Notes: generated from the letters alone by a model not told the origin. A stretch of 64,000 bases of DNA from Anaerolineales bacterium (GCA_020634615.1 JACKBI010000018.1:1-64000); one strand, 5' to 3'. Numbered from the stretch's first letter, positions 32,713 through 41,270 are shown. Numbers and translations: made by a program.

Positions 32713-33578
32713 GCGTTTGCCGGATTTTCGCTGGGAGCCACGGGCAACTGGAACTCAATGACGGCCGAGTCGACCACCTGCTGGCCCTCAGGGTGCGCCT
32801 TGCCAGACAGGTGCAGCTCGCGCAGCGGACCAACCGGGACATGCCCGTTCAGGCCGACCCAGTTCAGCAGCGACAGTATCGCCGGCGTCATATCCTCGTA
32901 CGAACCTTCGTAGATCAACGACGCGGCCAGGTCGTGGGCAGGCAGACGATGGACCTCGAAGGAGTCGCTGCGCGGCGCGTCAAGATGCTTGGACTGCACC
33001 GGCAGCGCGACCTCGACCTGTAAGTCGGTCTCGCTGTAATCTTCGTTATGGTACAAGGTGATCTCTGGCTGGAGCGGCGTGATCCCTGCCTGCTTCAGGC
33101 TGGCGTAGAGCGTCACATAAAGGTGGTGGCAGAAGAAACCCATTTCGTCCATGGTCGGGACAACGTCGGAGATCGACGCGACCGTGACGGTCGGAATCGC
33201 CTTGGCAACCACTTCGTAGGGCGAGGGTTGGCCCTCCAACTCGATCTGCTTCAGCCGCGCCTCGACGCGCTTCAACCGCTGCTGTTCCTCGACCAGCGTG
33301 CGCTCGATCTCCGCCCGCCGCAGTGCGAGCATACCTTGCAGGGCCGCGCTGCTGAGCTGGTCGCCGGCGTCCAGCAGGTCCTTGATCTGTTCCAGCGTCA
33401 AACCGAGCTCTTTCAGGGCGACAATCCGGTTCAGGTCGCCCAGTTGATCGATGGTGTAGTAACGGTAGCCGGTCCACTTGTCGACGTGCTTGGGCCGCAA
33501 CAACCCCAATTGATCGTAGTGGCGCAACATGCGCGGTGAGACCTGGCCGAGCTTGGAAAAGTCACTGATCTTGAACAT
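32709..33578 (-). CDS. MerR-family regulator with GyrI-like effector domain
   Basis: A 289-residue activator. The N-terminal winged helix FKISDFSKLGQVSPRMLRHYDQLGLLRPKHVDKWTGYRYYTIDQL is classic MerR; a coiled dimer helix (ALQGMLALRRAEIERTLVEEQQRLKRVEARLKQIELEG) follows. The C-terminal 150 residues (VVPTMDEMGFFCHHLYVTLY, YHNEDYSETDLQVEVALPV, LAASLIYEGSYEDMTPAILSLLNW) are a GyrI-like drug-binding domain as in BltR/BmrR. ATG 33578 is preceded by AGAGGAGC. It likely activates itself and the dehydrogenase gene from matching 19-bp-spacer promoters. Confidence 0.87.
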   Translation of the reverse strand: MFKISDFSKLGQVSPRMLRHYDQLGLLRPKHVDKWTGYRYYTIDQLGDLNRIVALKELGLTLEQIKDLLDAGDQLSSAALQGMLALRRAEIERTLVEEQQRLKRVEARLKQIELEGQPSPYEVVAKAIPTVTVASISDVVPTMDEMGFFCHHLYVTLYASLKQAGITPLQPEITLYHNEDYSETDLQVEVALPVQSKHLDAPRSDSFEVHRLPAHDLAASLIYEGSYEDMTPAILSLLNWVGLNGHVPVGPLRELHLSGKAHPEGQQVVDSAVIEFQLPVAPSENPANA

Positions 33579-33607
33579 GGTGCTCCTCTTGGTGTCGTCT
33601 TGCAAGG

Positions 33608-33638
33608 ATCATATACCCTGACATCGTGTCAGAGTCAA
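33608..33638 (-). promoter_or_regulatory. MerR-type promoter of the MerR gene
   Basis: On the minus strand TTGACT (33638-33633), a 19-base spacer and TATGAT (33613-33608). The spacer carries the perfect dyad CTGACA-CGA-TGTCAG. The 19-base spacer is the hallmark of MerR-activated promoters. Confidence 0.75.
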
Positions 33639-33770
33639 GCAGCCGGTTTGACAGGTTGCCCGGCGCGCGCTACTCTTTGCAGGTGGCAAGTTGCAGGTGG
33701 TGTTCTGATCCGCGGCTTCCTCTAAATCCGCGGTTATCGGATGACAGGCATCTCAGAATGGAGTGAAACC

Positions 33771-34244
33771 ATGGACGAACGGAAAGCGAAGTTGGCCGAA
33801 CGATTGGTGCAGTCACGGCAGGATCTGATGACCACGCTGGGCGGTATGCCGTCCAGCGAACTGGCACAGCGCGCGGTAAACGACGGTTGGGCGGTACAGG
33901 ACGTCGTGGCGCATCTGGCATCGGCCGAACGCGGCCATCAGGACGTTATCACGGCGTTGCTGGCCGGTGAGGACACGCACCAGCCCGGGTTCGACCTCGA
34001 CGTTTTCAACGAGCGGGAGGTCGGCGCGCGCCGCGCCATGACGATGGAAGAGGTATTTGCCGAGTTGGAATCCAGCCGGGCTGCCACGCTGGCTTTGCTG
34101 AACGAAGTCGGTGACGACGATTGGGACCGATCCGGCTATCACCCCGGCGGGTTCGAAACCACGGTTGAGGGCAGCTTCCGCGTCATCGCCATCCACGAAA
34201 AACGCCACGCGCGAGAGATCAGAGGGGCGCTGAACTCGCAGTGA
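33771..34244 (+). CDS. DinB/maleylpyruvate isomerase-fold protein (second copy)
   Basis: A 157-residue homologue of the protein at 17870. AVQDVVAHLASAERGHQDVITALLAGED carries the first metal His, and VIAIHEKRHAREIRGAL the C-terminal His pair. ATG 33771 with GGAGTG upstream is preferred to the in-frame ATG 33741. It is divergent from the MerR gene; both could respond to the same stress, which is inference. A dispersed GCAGGT-type repeat (33678-33700) lies in its upstream region. Confidence 0.72.
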   Translation: MDERKAKLAERLVQSRQDLMTTLGGMPSSELAQRAVNDGWAVQDVVAHLASAERGHQDVITALLAGEDTHQPGFDLDVFNEREVGARRAMTMEEVFAELESSRAATLALLNEVGDDDWDRSGYHPGGFETTVEGSFRVIAIHEKRHAREIRGALNSQ

Positions 34245-34260
34245 GGCGCCGGTTCGCGGA

Positions 34261-34400
34261 GGGGCTGGACCACGAAGACGCGGAACCACGCGAAGAACAC
34301 GAAGCGGGAAGGGCGCGAACTGCCGGCGTCACCGCCGCCGACTACAACATCGCCTCTACTTCGCGATCTTCGTGCTTCGCGCCCTCGCGACTCTTCTCGT
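34261..34400. repeat. Intergenic inverted-repeat region
   Basis: Between the DinB and LacI genes (342 bases without a gene) CGAAG-rich blocks (ACGAAGACGCGG, GCGAAGAACACGAAGCG at 34275-34305) recur inverted as CTTCGCGATCTTCGTGCTTCGCG at 34359-34381. Probably a dispersed palindromic element and terminator. Downstream of it is the LacI promoter. Confidence 0.5.
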
Positions 34401-34489
34401 TTTCGTGATCCAGATCGCCCGCTGTGGATCTATCGCGCTGAATTAGCCAAATTTTAAGGTTGGGGGACGAATTAACCTGTTGTTAACAC

Positions 34490-34519
34490 TTGACTTGCGG
34501 GGAATCTGCGTGCTATACT
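34490..34519 (+). promoter_or_regulatory. Promoter of the second LacI gene and glycan locus
   Basis: TTGACT (34490-34495), 18 bases, TATACT (34514-34519). The operator array begins at the last base of the -10 box. Confidence 0.65.
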
Positions 34520-34558
34520 GTAAACGCTTTCAGAAAGCGTTTACAGAAACCGCTTACA
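34519..34558. promoter_or_regulatory. Three overlapping cre-like LacI/GalR operators
   Basis: TGTAAACGCTTTC-A-GAAAGCGTTTACA is a perfect 13+1+13 dyad at 34519-34545. It comprises one cre-like box (TGTAAACGCTTTCA) on each strand. A third box on the minus strand, TGTAAGCGGTTTCT, spans 34558-34545. All match the LacI/GalR consensus TGWAANCGNTNWCA or miss it by one base. Confidence 0.75.
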
Positions 34559-34586
34559 CCCCTGTTTTTCTCTCCCAATTCGAACC

Positions 34587-35612
34587 ATGAGCGTTCAACG
34601 ACCCTCTCGCAGAGCCACCATCACCGATGTCGCCCGTATGGCCGGTGTGTCGATTGCCACGGTTAGCCGTGTGCTCAACGGCACGGGGCCGGTGGCAGAT
34701 GAAACGGTTGTGATCGTGCAACAGGCGATGGAGGAACTGAACTACACGCCGCATGCGGCCGCTCGCTCGCTGGCCGGCCGCAGCACCGAAACCATTGGTC
34801 TGCTTTTGCCGCGCCTCAGCGGCGCATTCTACCCGCCTCTCATCCGCGGCCTCGAGACCGGCGCCAAAGAGCACGGATTCGACCTGCTGATCCACGCGTC
34901 GGTCTACGTGCCGCAGGATGGCGCCAGACGACCGGTGCCGCTGGACGAACGCAATACAGACGGCCTGCTGATCTTCACCGATCGGCTGGACGACACTGAG
35001 ATCAACCGCCTCTATGAGCAGGGGTTTCCGCTGGTGTTGCTCTACCGAGCGGCGCCTGCCGGCCTCAACATTCCCAGCGTTACCGTCGAGAACAAGCGCG
35101 GCGCGCGCAGCCTGGTGGAGCACCTGATCACAGTCCACGGTTACCGGCGAATTGCCTACCTGGCAGGTCCGCGCGGCAACGAAGACTCCTATTGGCGGGA
35201 GCTTGGCTACCGTGAGGCGCTGGAGGCCCACGGCATTCCCTTCGATCCTGACCTGGTGGGACGCGGTGATTTCGACGACGTGCTTGCGCGCTCGGCTGTC
35301 GAGGATTGGTTGCGCCGCCGCGTCGCTTTCGACGCCATTTTTGCCGGTGACGACGAAGCTGCCAGCGGCTGCATCATGGCGCTGCGCCAGGCTGGTAAGC
35401 AGGTGCCTGACGATGTTGCGGTCGTTGGTTTCGACGATGTCCCCTTTGCCCGTCTGATGGCGCCGTCGCTGACCACTGTGCGCGCGCCCATCGAGACAGT
35501 GGGCGAAGAAGCTGTTCGCCAGTTGATCACCGTCATTCACGGCGGCGAGCCTGTGCCATTCACCTTGCTGCCTACGGAACTGGTCGTGCGCCAGTCGTGT
35601 GGGTGCAAATAG
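34587..35612 (+). CDS. LacI-family regulator of the GlcNAc-glycan locus
   Basis: A 341-residue LacI/GalR protein: TITDVARMAGVSIATVSRVLN helix-turn-helix, hinge YTPHAAARSLAGRSTETIGLLLP, and core motifs LVEHLITVHGYRRIAYLAGP, AIFAGDDEAASGCIMALRQAGKQVPDDVAVVGFDDVPFARLMAPSLTTVRAP. The C-terminus SCGCK is a common ending in this family. It heads about 29 kb of plus-strand glycan genes. It probably binds the cre-like array at 34519-34558 over its own promoter; the inducing sugar is unknown, with a GlcNAc or chitobiose derivative likely from context. No Shine-Dalgarno was evident before ATG 34587. Confidence 0.9.
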   Translation: MSVQRPSRRATITDVARMAGVSIATVSRVLNGTGPVADETVVIVQQAMEELNYTPHAAARSLAGRSTETIGLLLPRLSGAFYPPLIRGLETGAKEHGFDLLIHASVYVPQDGARRPVPLDERNTDGLLIFTDRLDDTEINRLYEQGFPLVLLYRAAPAGLNIPSVTVENKRGARSLVEHLITVHGYRRIAYLAGPRGNEDSYWRELGYREALEAHGIPFDPDLVGRGDFDDVLARSAVEDWLRRRVAFDAIFAGDDEAASGCIMALRQAGKQVPDDVAVVGFDDVPFARLMAPSLTTVRAPIETVGEEAVRQLITVIHGGEPVPFTLLPTELVVRQSCGCK

Positions 35613-35862
35613 TTCGCTGATCCAGTCAGCCTCCCGGAGGTTCGCAAATCTCTGAGAGGCTTCGGAGCATTCATCCAAAGATCAAGTGTCCACACCATAG
35701 TCTCAAGGAGGTGATATACCGCCACGGTACTTCAGTAACTGACGCCGGGCGCCCGCCGGCTGCACGGTCCCGGAACAGGTCTTACTTGCAGCATTCCATG
35801 GCTCGCTTCCGAGCCAAAACGTAACCAATCCCAATTCACACCCCTTGGAAAGGATTTTCTCG

Positions 35863-37512
35863 ATGAGAAACAAGAGACTGTTGACCGTTATTGGTCTGCT
35901 GCTGATCGGCAGCATGTTGCTTGCGGCTTGCGGCGGCGGCGCCACCCCCGCGCCGGCCGCGCCAGCCGCGACTGAAGCACCCGCCGCTACTGAGCCCCCC
36001 GCGGCGACGGAAGCGCCTGCTGCAGAGCCAACTGCAACCGAAGAAGCGATGGCCGAGCCGACCGCAACAGAAGAAGCAATGGCCGAGCCGACCGAAGAAG
36101 TAGCAGCCGAGCCCGAGGCGACACTGACTGCCGAAGAGCAGGCTGCCGTAGCCAGCGCCGCTGCTGCTGAAGCCATGGCTGCGGCCGAAGCCTCCGGCAA
36201 GACCGCCATCCGCTGGTTCGTCGGCCTGGGCACCGGCACTGACCCGCAGCAGATCGAGGCCCAGCAGGCAGTTGTTGACGCCTTCAACGCCTCCCAGGAT
36301 CAGATCCAGCTCGTGCTGGAGGTTGTACCCTACGACGCAGGCCGTGACACGCTGGCCACACAAATCGCTTCTGGCGCCGGCCCCGATATCATCGGACCGG
36401 TAGGCTGGGGCGGCTCCAACGCCTTCTACGGCCAGTGGCTTGACCTGACGCAATACATCGAGGACACGGGCTTCGACACAAGCGTCTTTGACCCGGCGTT
36501 GGTTGACTCCTATCAGACCGAGGAAGGCCAGGTCGGCCTGCCCTTTGCCGTCTTCCCGGCGGCCACGTATTACATCCCTGCCATGTTCGACGAGGTTGGT
36601 CTCGAGTACCCGCCCCAGAACTACGGCGACAAGTACATGCTGGACGGCGAGGAAGTCGACTGGAACTGGGACACCTTCACCGAAGTCGCCAAGCGCATGA
36701 CCATTGACGTCAATGGCTTCAACTCGACTGAAGATGGCTTCGATCCTACCCAGATCGTCCAGGTAGGTTATAGCCCGCAGTGGCAGACCCACCCGAACTA
36801 TGTCAGCTCGTATGTTGCCGGATCGGCTGATATCGTCGATGGCGATGCCAAGGGCAGCTACTCAGTGAACATGCCGGATAGCTGGAAGGAAGCAGTGCAG
36901 TGGGCCTATGATGGCATGTACGGCGACCAGCCGTGGATGGCCACCGGCCCGATGTCGGGCGCGCCTGAATTCGGCAATGGCAACCTGTTCAACACCGGCC
37001 ATGCGGCGATGGCTGTCACACCGCTCTGGTACACCTGCTGTCTCGGCGACCTGCGCGATTCCGGCACGGAATTCCAGGCCGGCATCCTGCCCATGGGTGC
37101 CGACGGTGTGGTCCATGGCCGTGTCGATGCTGACACCTTCCGCGTCTGGAAGGGCACCAAGCATCCGGCTGAAGCCTTCGCCGTGCTTTCATACCTGATC
37201 ACCGATGGTGGCGACACGTTGCTGCCCAACTACGGCGCTTTGCCCGCCATTCCGGACAAGCAGGAGGCCTTCTTTGCCAAGAAATCTGAGGACTATCCCT
37301 TCATCACTCCTGAGACGTGGGAAGTCTTCAAGGCTGGCCTGTCCTACCCCGACGCCCCCAGCGCCGAGCAGTGGCAGCCCAACTGGAACGAGGCCTGGGC
37401 GCGCGAGCAGACCTTCTGGGATCTGATCCAGAACACGGCCCCCGATGCGCTCGACTTCGATGCCGAGTGGCAGAAGATGATCGACGACCTTAACGTGATC
37501 TACAACAAGTAG
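35863..37512 (+). CDS. Sugar-binding lipoprotein of ABC importer 2
   Basis: A 549-residue binding lipoprotein. Lipobox LLAAC is at about 19-23, followed by an unusually long repetitive linker to about 110 with the repeat 'EPTATEEAMA' twice. The mature domain has FVGLGTGTDPQQIEAQQAVVDAFNASQ, LATQIASGAGPDIIGPVGWGGSN, LFNTGHAAMAVTPLWYTCCLGDL and AFAVLSYLITDGG. It would feed the permeases at 37591 and 38604. ATG 35863 is chosen over TTG 35845 because GGAAAGGA lies at good spacing. A hairpin with T-run follows, typical for limiting permease expression relative to the binding protein. Confidence 0.88.
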   Translation: MRNKRLLTVIGLLLIGSMLLAACGGGATPAPAAPAATEAPAATEPPAATEAPAAEPTATEEAMAEPTATEEAMAEPTEEVAAEPEATLTAEEQAAVASAAAAEAMAAAEASGKTAIRWFVGLGTGTDPQQIEAQQAVVDAFNASQDQIQLVLEVVPYDAGRDTLATQIASGAGPDIIGPVGWGGSNAFYGQWLDLTQYIEDTGFDTSVFDPALVDSYQTEEGQVGLPFAVFPAATYYIPAMFDEVGLEYPPQNYGDKYMLDGEEVDWNWDTFTEVAKRMTIDVNGFNSTEDGFDPTQIVQVGYSPQWQTHPNYVSSYVAGSADIVDGDAKGSYSVNMPDSWKEAVQWAYDGMYGDQPWMATGPMSGAPEFGNGNLFNTGHAAMAVTPLWYTCCLGDLRDSGTEFQAGILPMGADGVVHGRVDADTFRVWKGTKHPAEAFAVLSYLITDGGDTLLPNYGALPAIPDKQEAFFAKKSEDYPFITPETWEVFKAGLSYPDAPSAEQWQPNWNEAWAREQTFWDLIQNTAPDALDFDAEWQKMIDDLNVIYNK

Positions 37513-37527
37513 TTCTCAGTCCGCTGG

Positions 37528-37567
37528 AAGGGCGGGCTTGCTCCCCGGAGTTGGCCCGCCCTTTTTT
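37528..37567 (+). terminator. Attenuating hairpin after binding-protein gene
   Basis: Arms AAGGGCGGGC (37528-37537) and GCCCGCCCTT (37554-37563) with a 16-base loop, followed by a run of T. It lies between the binding-protein and permease genes, so read-through must be partial. Confidence 0.75.
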
Positions 37568-37590
37568 CAGCCCCTTCCTGAGGAGCCCCC

Positions 37591-38592
37591 ATGTTTCAAG
37601 AACTCAACCGTGGCACGCCAGCACTGCCAACGCCGAGAGCCTATCGTGAACTGACGCCTCTGAAGCGCCGCGAGATGCGGGAGGGGCTGCTCTTTATATC
37701 GCCCTGGCTGATCGGATTCTTGGTCTTCACGCTGTTGCCGATCCTTGCCAGCCTTGCCTTTAGCTTCATGAACATGAAGATCACCGACGGTATCCTGAGC
37801 CCGCCCAAGTTCGTCGGTCTGGACAACTACATCCAGATGGCCAAGGACCCGCAGATCTGGTCCATTGGCGGCGGCACTCGCGGCTCACTGTGGATCACGG
37901 TGCTGTTTGGCGCCATCTCGCTGCCGGTCGGCCTGATGCTGCCACTCTTCATCGCACTGCTGATGAACAGCCGTCACCTGAAGGGGAAAATGGCATTTCG
38001 CAGCGCCTTCTACATGCCCTACATCATCCCCTTCGTTGCGGCGGTGTTCCTCTGGGGCGGGATGCTCAACCCGGAATCGGGCTGGATCAACCGGGCGCTG
38101 GTTGCAGTCGGCGTACCGCGCGACATGACACCCAACTGGGCCAACGATGTCAACTGGGTCTACCCGACCTATGTGATCATGGGTATCTGGGCCATCGGCA
38201 ACGCGATGTTGATCTTCCTGGCCGGCCTGCAGGGAGTGCCCACCGACTTGTACGATGCTGCCAAGGTCGACGGCGCCAATGGCTGGCATAGCTTTTGGAA
38301 GATAACCTTCCCGATGATCTCGCCAGTTATCTTCTACAACCTGGTGCTGGGCGTAGTGTTCCTCTTCCAATACTTTACGGTGCCGCTGGTCGTCAATCAG
38401 GGGACAGGCAGACCCGGCGGCGCGACCATGTTCTTCAACCTGTATCTCTACAAGACATTCTTTACCTTTCAGAACATGTCCTATGGCGCGGCCATGGCCT
38501 GGCTGCTGTTCTTCCTGATCCTGGTCGTCACCATCATCCTGTTCAGAACAGCCCGCCACTGGGTCTATTACGCTGGCGACGGCAAGTCATAG
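37591..38592 (+). CDS. Sugar ABC transporter permease, MalF-type (importer 2)
   Basis: A 333-residue permease with six membrane segments: GLLFISPWLIGFLVFTLLPILASLAFSF is the typical first helix. FRSAFYMPYIIPFVAAVFLWGGMLNPESGWINR and LYDAAKVDGANGWHSFWKITFPMISPV (EAA loop contacting the ATPase) are family signatures. Length is normal for MalF-type proteins without the E. coli P2 loop. CCTGAGGAG precedes ATG 37591. It pairs with the MalG gene 11 bases downstream. Confidence 0.9.
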   Translation: MFQELNRGTPALPTPRAYRELTPLKRREMREGLLFISPWLIGFLVFTLLPILASLAFSFMNMKITDGILSPPKFVGLDNYIQMAKDPQIWSIGGGTRGSLWITVLFGAISLPVGLMLPLFIALLMNSRHLKGKMAFRSAFYMPYIIPFVAAVFLWGGMLNPESGWINRALVAVGVPRDMTPNWANDVNWVYPTYVIMGIWAIGNAMLIFLAGLQGVPTDLYDAAKVDGANGWHSFWKITFPMISPVIFYNLVLGVVFLFQYFTVPLVVNQGTGRPGGATMFFNLYLYKTFFTFQNMSYGAAMAWLLFFLILVVTIILFRTARHWVYYAGDGKS

Positions 38593-38603
38593 GAGGCGCA
38601 GAC

Positions 38604-39671
38604 ATGGCATCGTCCGTAACCCGCAAGGCGAACAAGGCTATCAAGCCCATTCTTGTCACCAGCTTCACGCTGGTTCTTCTGATGATGTTTCTTTCGCCCT
38701 TCGCATTCATGGTGTTCACCTCATTGAAGACGCCGGAGCAGATCTCGGTTGTCGGCGCTCCGATCTGGCCGGCCGCGGTGGCGTCGTTTGAATACAACGG
38801 CAAAGAAGTCGATATGTACACCGTGCCGTTGAATACCTGCGAAGGCAGCGAGAACCACTCTGGCACGGCCGGTCTCGCGCTGGTCAAGAAGGGCACCAGA
38901 GCGAGCACCTTTGTCGATCCCGACCATCTGGAGCGCGGCGAGTTCGTGTGCCAGGTTTCCTGGCGCGCGCTGGACCGCCCGTGGAAATTCTCACCGACCT
39001 TCAACAACTACAAGGAAGTCTGGGACACCATCCAGTTCCCGCGCCTGCTGTGGAACACCACCTTCTACGCGATCATGAGCACCATCGGGGTGCTGATCTC
39101 GTGTACCTTCGTCGCCTACGGCTTCTCCCGGTTTGACTTTCCGGGTCGCGATTTTCTCTTTGTGGTCCTGATCGCGACGATCTTTTTGCCCGGCTTTGTC
39201 ACGTTGATTCCCACCTACACCTTCTTCCAGCGCATCGGCTGGGTGGGCACCTGGCTGCCATTGATCGTGCCAACTTTCTTTGGCAACGCGTTCGACGTCT
39301 TCCTCTTGCGCCAGTATTTCATGACGATCCCGCGCGAGATGGACGAGGCGGCCATGATCGACGGCGCCAGCCGCTTCCGCATCCTGTGGTCGGTGATCGT
39401 CCCGCAGTCCTACCCTGTGTTGCTGGCGGTGACAGTCTTCCACATCGTCTACGCCTGGAACGACTTCTTCGGCCCGCTGATCTATCTGTCCACCAACCGC
39501 GCCGCGTGGCCCGTTTCAGTCGCTCTGAACACCTTCAACGGCATCTACGGCCAGAAGCCGCAGCTCATCCAGGCCGGCGCGCTGATGACGCTGCTCCTGC
39601 CGCTGCTGCTGTTCATTTTCGCCCAGCGCTTCTTCGTCCAGGGCATCGTCATCACCGGCGTCGATAAGTAG
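38604..39671 (+). CDS. Sugar ABC transporter permease, MalG-type, with extracytoplasmic insert (importer 2)
   Basis: A 355-residue permease. TM1 spans about 17-38, the insert about 55-128 (FEYNGKEVDMYTVPLNTCEG, LALVKKGTRASTFVDPDH, SWRALDRPWKF), then the normal FNNYKEVW segment and TM2-6. The EAA loop is MDEAAMIDGASRFRILWSVI. The insert is closely similar to that of the permease at 49086 (VALVKxG-RASxFxDP-H, SWRAL), so it is a conserved module. The start ATG 38604 has AGGAGG nine bases upstream. Confidence 0.9.
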   Translation: MASSVTRKANKAIKPILVTSFTLVLLMMFLSPFAFMVFTSLKTPEQISVVGAPIWPAAVASFEYNGKEVDMYTVPLNTCEGSENHSGTAGLALVKKGTRASTFVDPDHLERGEFVCQVSWRALDRPWKFSPTFNNYKEVWDTIQFPRLLWNTTFYAIMSTIGVLISCTFVAYGFSRFDFPGRDFLFVVLIATIFLPGFVTLIPTYTFFQRIGWVGTWLPLIVPTFFGNAFDVFLLRQYFMTIPREMDEAAMIDGASRFRILWSVIVPQSYPVLLAVTVFHIVYAWNDFFGPLIYLSTNRAAWPVSVALNTFNGIYGQKPQLIQAGALMTLLLPLLLFIFAQRFFVQGIVITGVDK

Positions 39672-39780
39672 GCAGGTTGCAAGTTGCAGGTTGCAGGCGG
39701 CGGGTAGATCACGACACCGTCGTGACTTCCGCTCTGATCTGCGTCTTCCTCCTGATCCACGGTTCTCACTTCCGTTCAAA
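39672..39780. repeat. Dispersed GTTGCAG repeat element
   Basis: GCAGGTTGCAAGTTGCAGGT and a following GATCTGCGTCTTCCTCCTGA/ATCCACGG stretch resemble 33678-33738 upstream of the DinB gene, and a GCAACTTGCCACCTGCAACT form occurs inverted at 41245-41266. No gene lies here. Confidence 0.6.
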
Positions 39781-39834
39781 CACCCAGCCGGGCGACGCGA
39801 TCCCAGCGTCGTCCGGCTACTTTGAGAGGCACGC

Positions 39835-41124
39835 ATGAAAGTTGCAGTCATCGGCGGCGGCTCCAGCTACACGCCTGAGCTTGTCAAGGGCTTTCTCGAC
39901 CGCGTCGACAGCTTCCCCATGACCGAACTGTGGCTGGTTGACATCGACCCGCAACGGCTCGCTGTGGTCGGCGGCTTTGCCCAGCGCATGGTCGCGGCAA
40001 AGGGAGCGCCCTTCGAGGTGCATCTGACGACCGATCGCCGCGCAGGCGTGGCCGGCGCCAGCTACGTGACCACACAACTGCGGGTGGGCGGGATGCAAGC
40101 GCGCAAGGGTGATGAATACCTGGGCCAGCGGCACGACTTGATCGGCCAGGAGACCACCGGCGTCGGCGGCATGGCCAAGGCGCTGCGCACCATCCCCGTT
40201 TTGCTGGATCTGGCCGCCGACATGCGCGAGCTGGCGCCGGGCGCGCTGCTGGTCAACTTCACCAACCCGGCCGGCCTGGTGACGGAAGCGCTGACCCGCT
40301 ACGCGCCTGACGTGCCGGCAGTCGGCGTCTGCAACGTGCCCATCACCACCAAGATGCACATCCTGGAGCTGCTGGAGCGCACCACCGGCCAGACCATCGC
40401 GCCGCGGCGGGCTGAGCTGAAGACGCTGGGGTTGAACCACCTCTCCTGGCACCGCGGCTTCACCGTGGACGGCGAGGACGTCTGGCCGCTGGTCATCGAA
40501 GGCATGCTGGCCGAGCTGCGTGATGACGACCATCCCGCCTGGGATGCCGCGCTGATCGAAACGCTGCAACTGCTGCCCAACTACTACCTGTCCTACTACT
40601 ACTATACCGGCAAGAAGCTGGCTGAGCAGGCCAAGTGGCCCCCCTCGCGCGCCGAGCAGGTGATGGAGGTCGAGGCCGACTTGCTGGCGCAATATGCCGA
40701 TCCATCACTGACCGAGCCACCGGCTGATCTGATGAAGCGCGGCGGCGCATGGTATTCGACCGTGGCAACTCAGTTGCTCAACGCGCATTACAACGACCTG
40801 CACGAGGCCCACGTCGTCAATGTTCCGCACCGCGGCGCGGTGGCCGGCTGGCCGGGCGACTGGGTGCTGGAGATGCCCTGCCGCATCAGCCGCGCCGGCG
40901 TGCAGCCGCTGCTGGCTGATCCGCTGCCGCCCGCCTGCTTCGGCCTGCTGGCCAACGTCAAGGCCTACGAACTGCTCACCGTCGAAGCCGCCGTCCGCGG
41001 CGACCGCAAAGCCGCCTACGAGGCGCTGCTGGCGCACCCGCTTGGCCCGCCCGCCGATCAGATCGCGACGGTGTTGGACGAGATGCTGACAATCAACGCG
41101 GCATACCTGCCGAGGTTTCGGTAA
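39835..41124 (+). CDS. GH4 family 6-phospho-beta-glycosidase (CelF/ChbF/LicH type)
   Basis: A 429-residue NAD+- and metal-dependent GH4 enzyme, which hydrolyses 6-phosphorylated beta-glycosides by an oxidation-elimination route. Seen: the Rossmann start MKVAVIGGGSSYTPELVKGFL, TTQLRVGGMQARKGDEYLGQRHDLIGQETTGVGGMAKALRTIP, NFTNPAGLVTEAL, the metal-ligand Cys in GVCNVPI and His in LGLNHLSWHRG, and HVVNVPHRGAVAGWP. These mark the CelF/ChbF/LicH subgroup rather than alpha-glucosidases. It lacks a signal peptide and so needs a phosphorylated substrate inside; no PTS is encoded here. The ChbG-like deacetylase gene follows 146 bases later, the same gene pair as chbF-chbG of enterobacteria. Confidence 0.87.
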   Translation: MKVAVIGGGSSYTPELVKGFLDRVDSFPMTELWLVDIDPQRLAVVGGFAQRMVAAKGAPFEVHLTTDRRAGVAGASYVTTQLRVGGMQARKGDEYLGQRHDLIGQETTGVGGMAKALRTIPVLLDLAADMRELAPGALLVNFTNPAGLVTEALTRYAPDVPAVGVCNVPITTKMHILELLERTTGQTIAPRRAELKTLGLNHLSWHRGFTVDGEDVWPLVIEGMLAELRDDDHPAWDAALIETLQLLPNYYLSYYYYTGKKLAEQAKWPPSRAEQVMEVEADLLAQYADPSLTEPPADLMKRGGAWYSTVATQLLNAHYNDLHEAHVVNVPHRGAVAGWPGDWVLEMPCRISRAGVQPLLADPLPPACFGLLANVKAYELLTVEAAVRGDRKAAYEALLAHPLGPPADQIATVLDEMLTINAAYLPRFR

Positions 41125-41270
41125 TCGGTAAACGGTAATCAGTAAACGGACTAGGACACGTCTGCACCCTGCCAAATTACACGCCGAAGTTGTGTACGGA
41201 CACATCCTAACCTTTTACGGATCACCGATCACCTGCGACCTGCTACCTGCAACTTGCCACCTGCAACTCC
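41125..41270. repeat. Repeat-rich gap between GH4 and ChbG genes
   Basis: It contains GTAATCGGTAAACGG and GTAATCAGTAAACGG direct repeats, an inverted GGACACGTC...GGACACATCC pair and an inverted CCTGCAACTTGCCACCTGCAA element. No gene or promoter is evident. Confidence 0.5.

Noticed and set aside
34519..34545. Intrinsic terminator reading of the 13+1+13 dyad
   Set aside because: It has no loop or T-run, overlaps a promoter -10 box and matches LacI/GalR operator consensus, so operator is the better call.
35711..35824. 38-codon frame from GTG 35711 as a leader peptide
   Set aside because: The GTG lies inside the AAGGAGGTGAT sequence itself, leaving no spacing for initiation.
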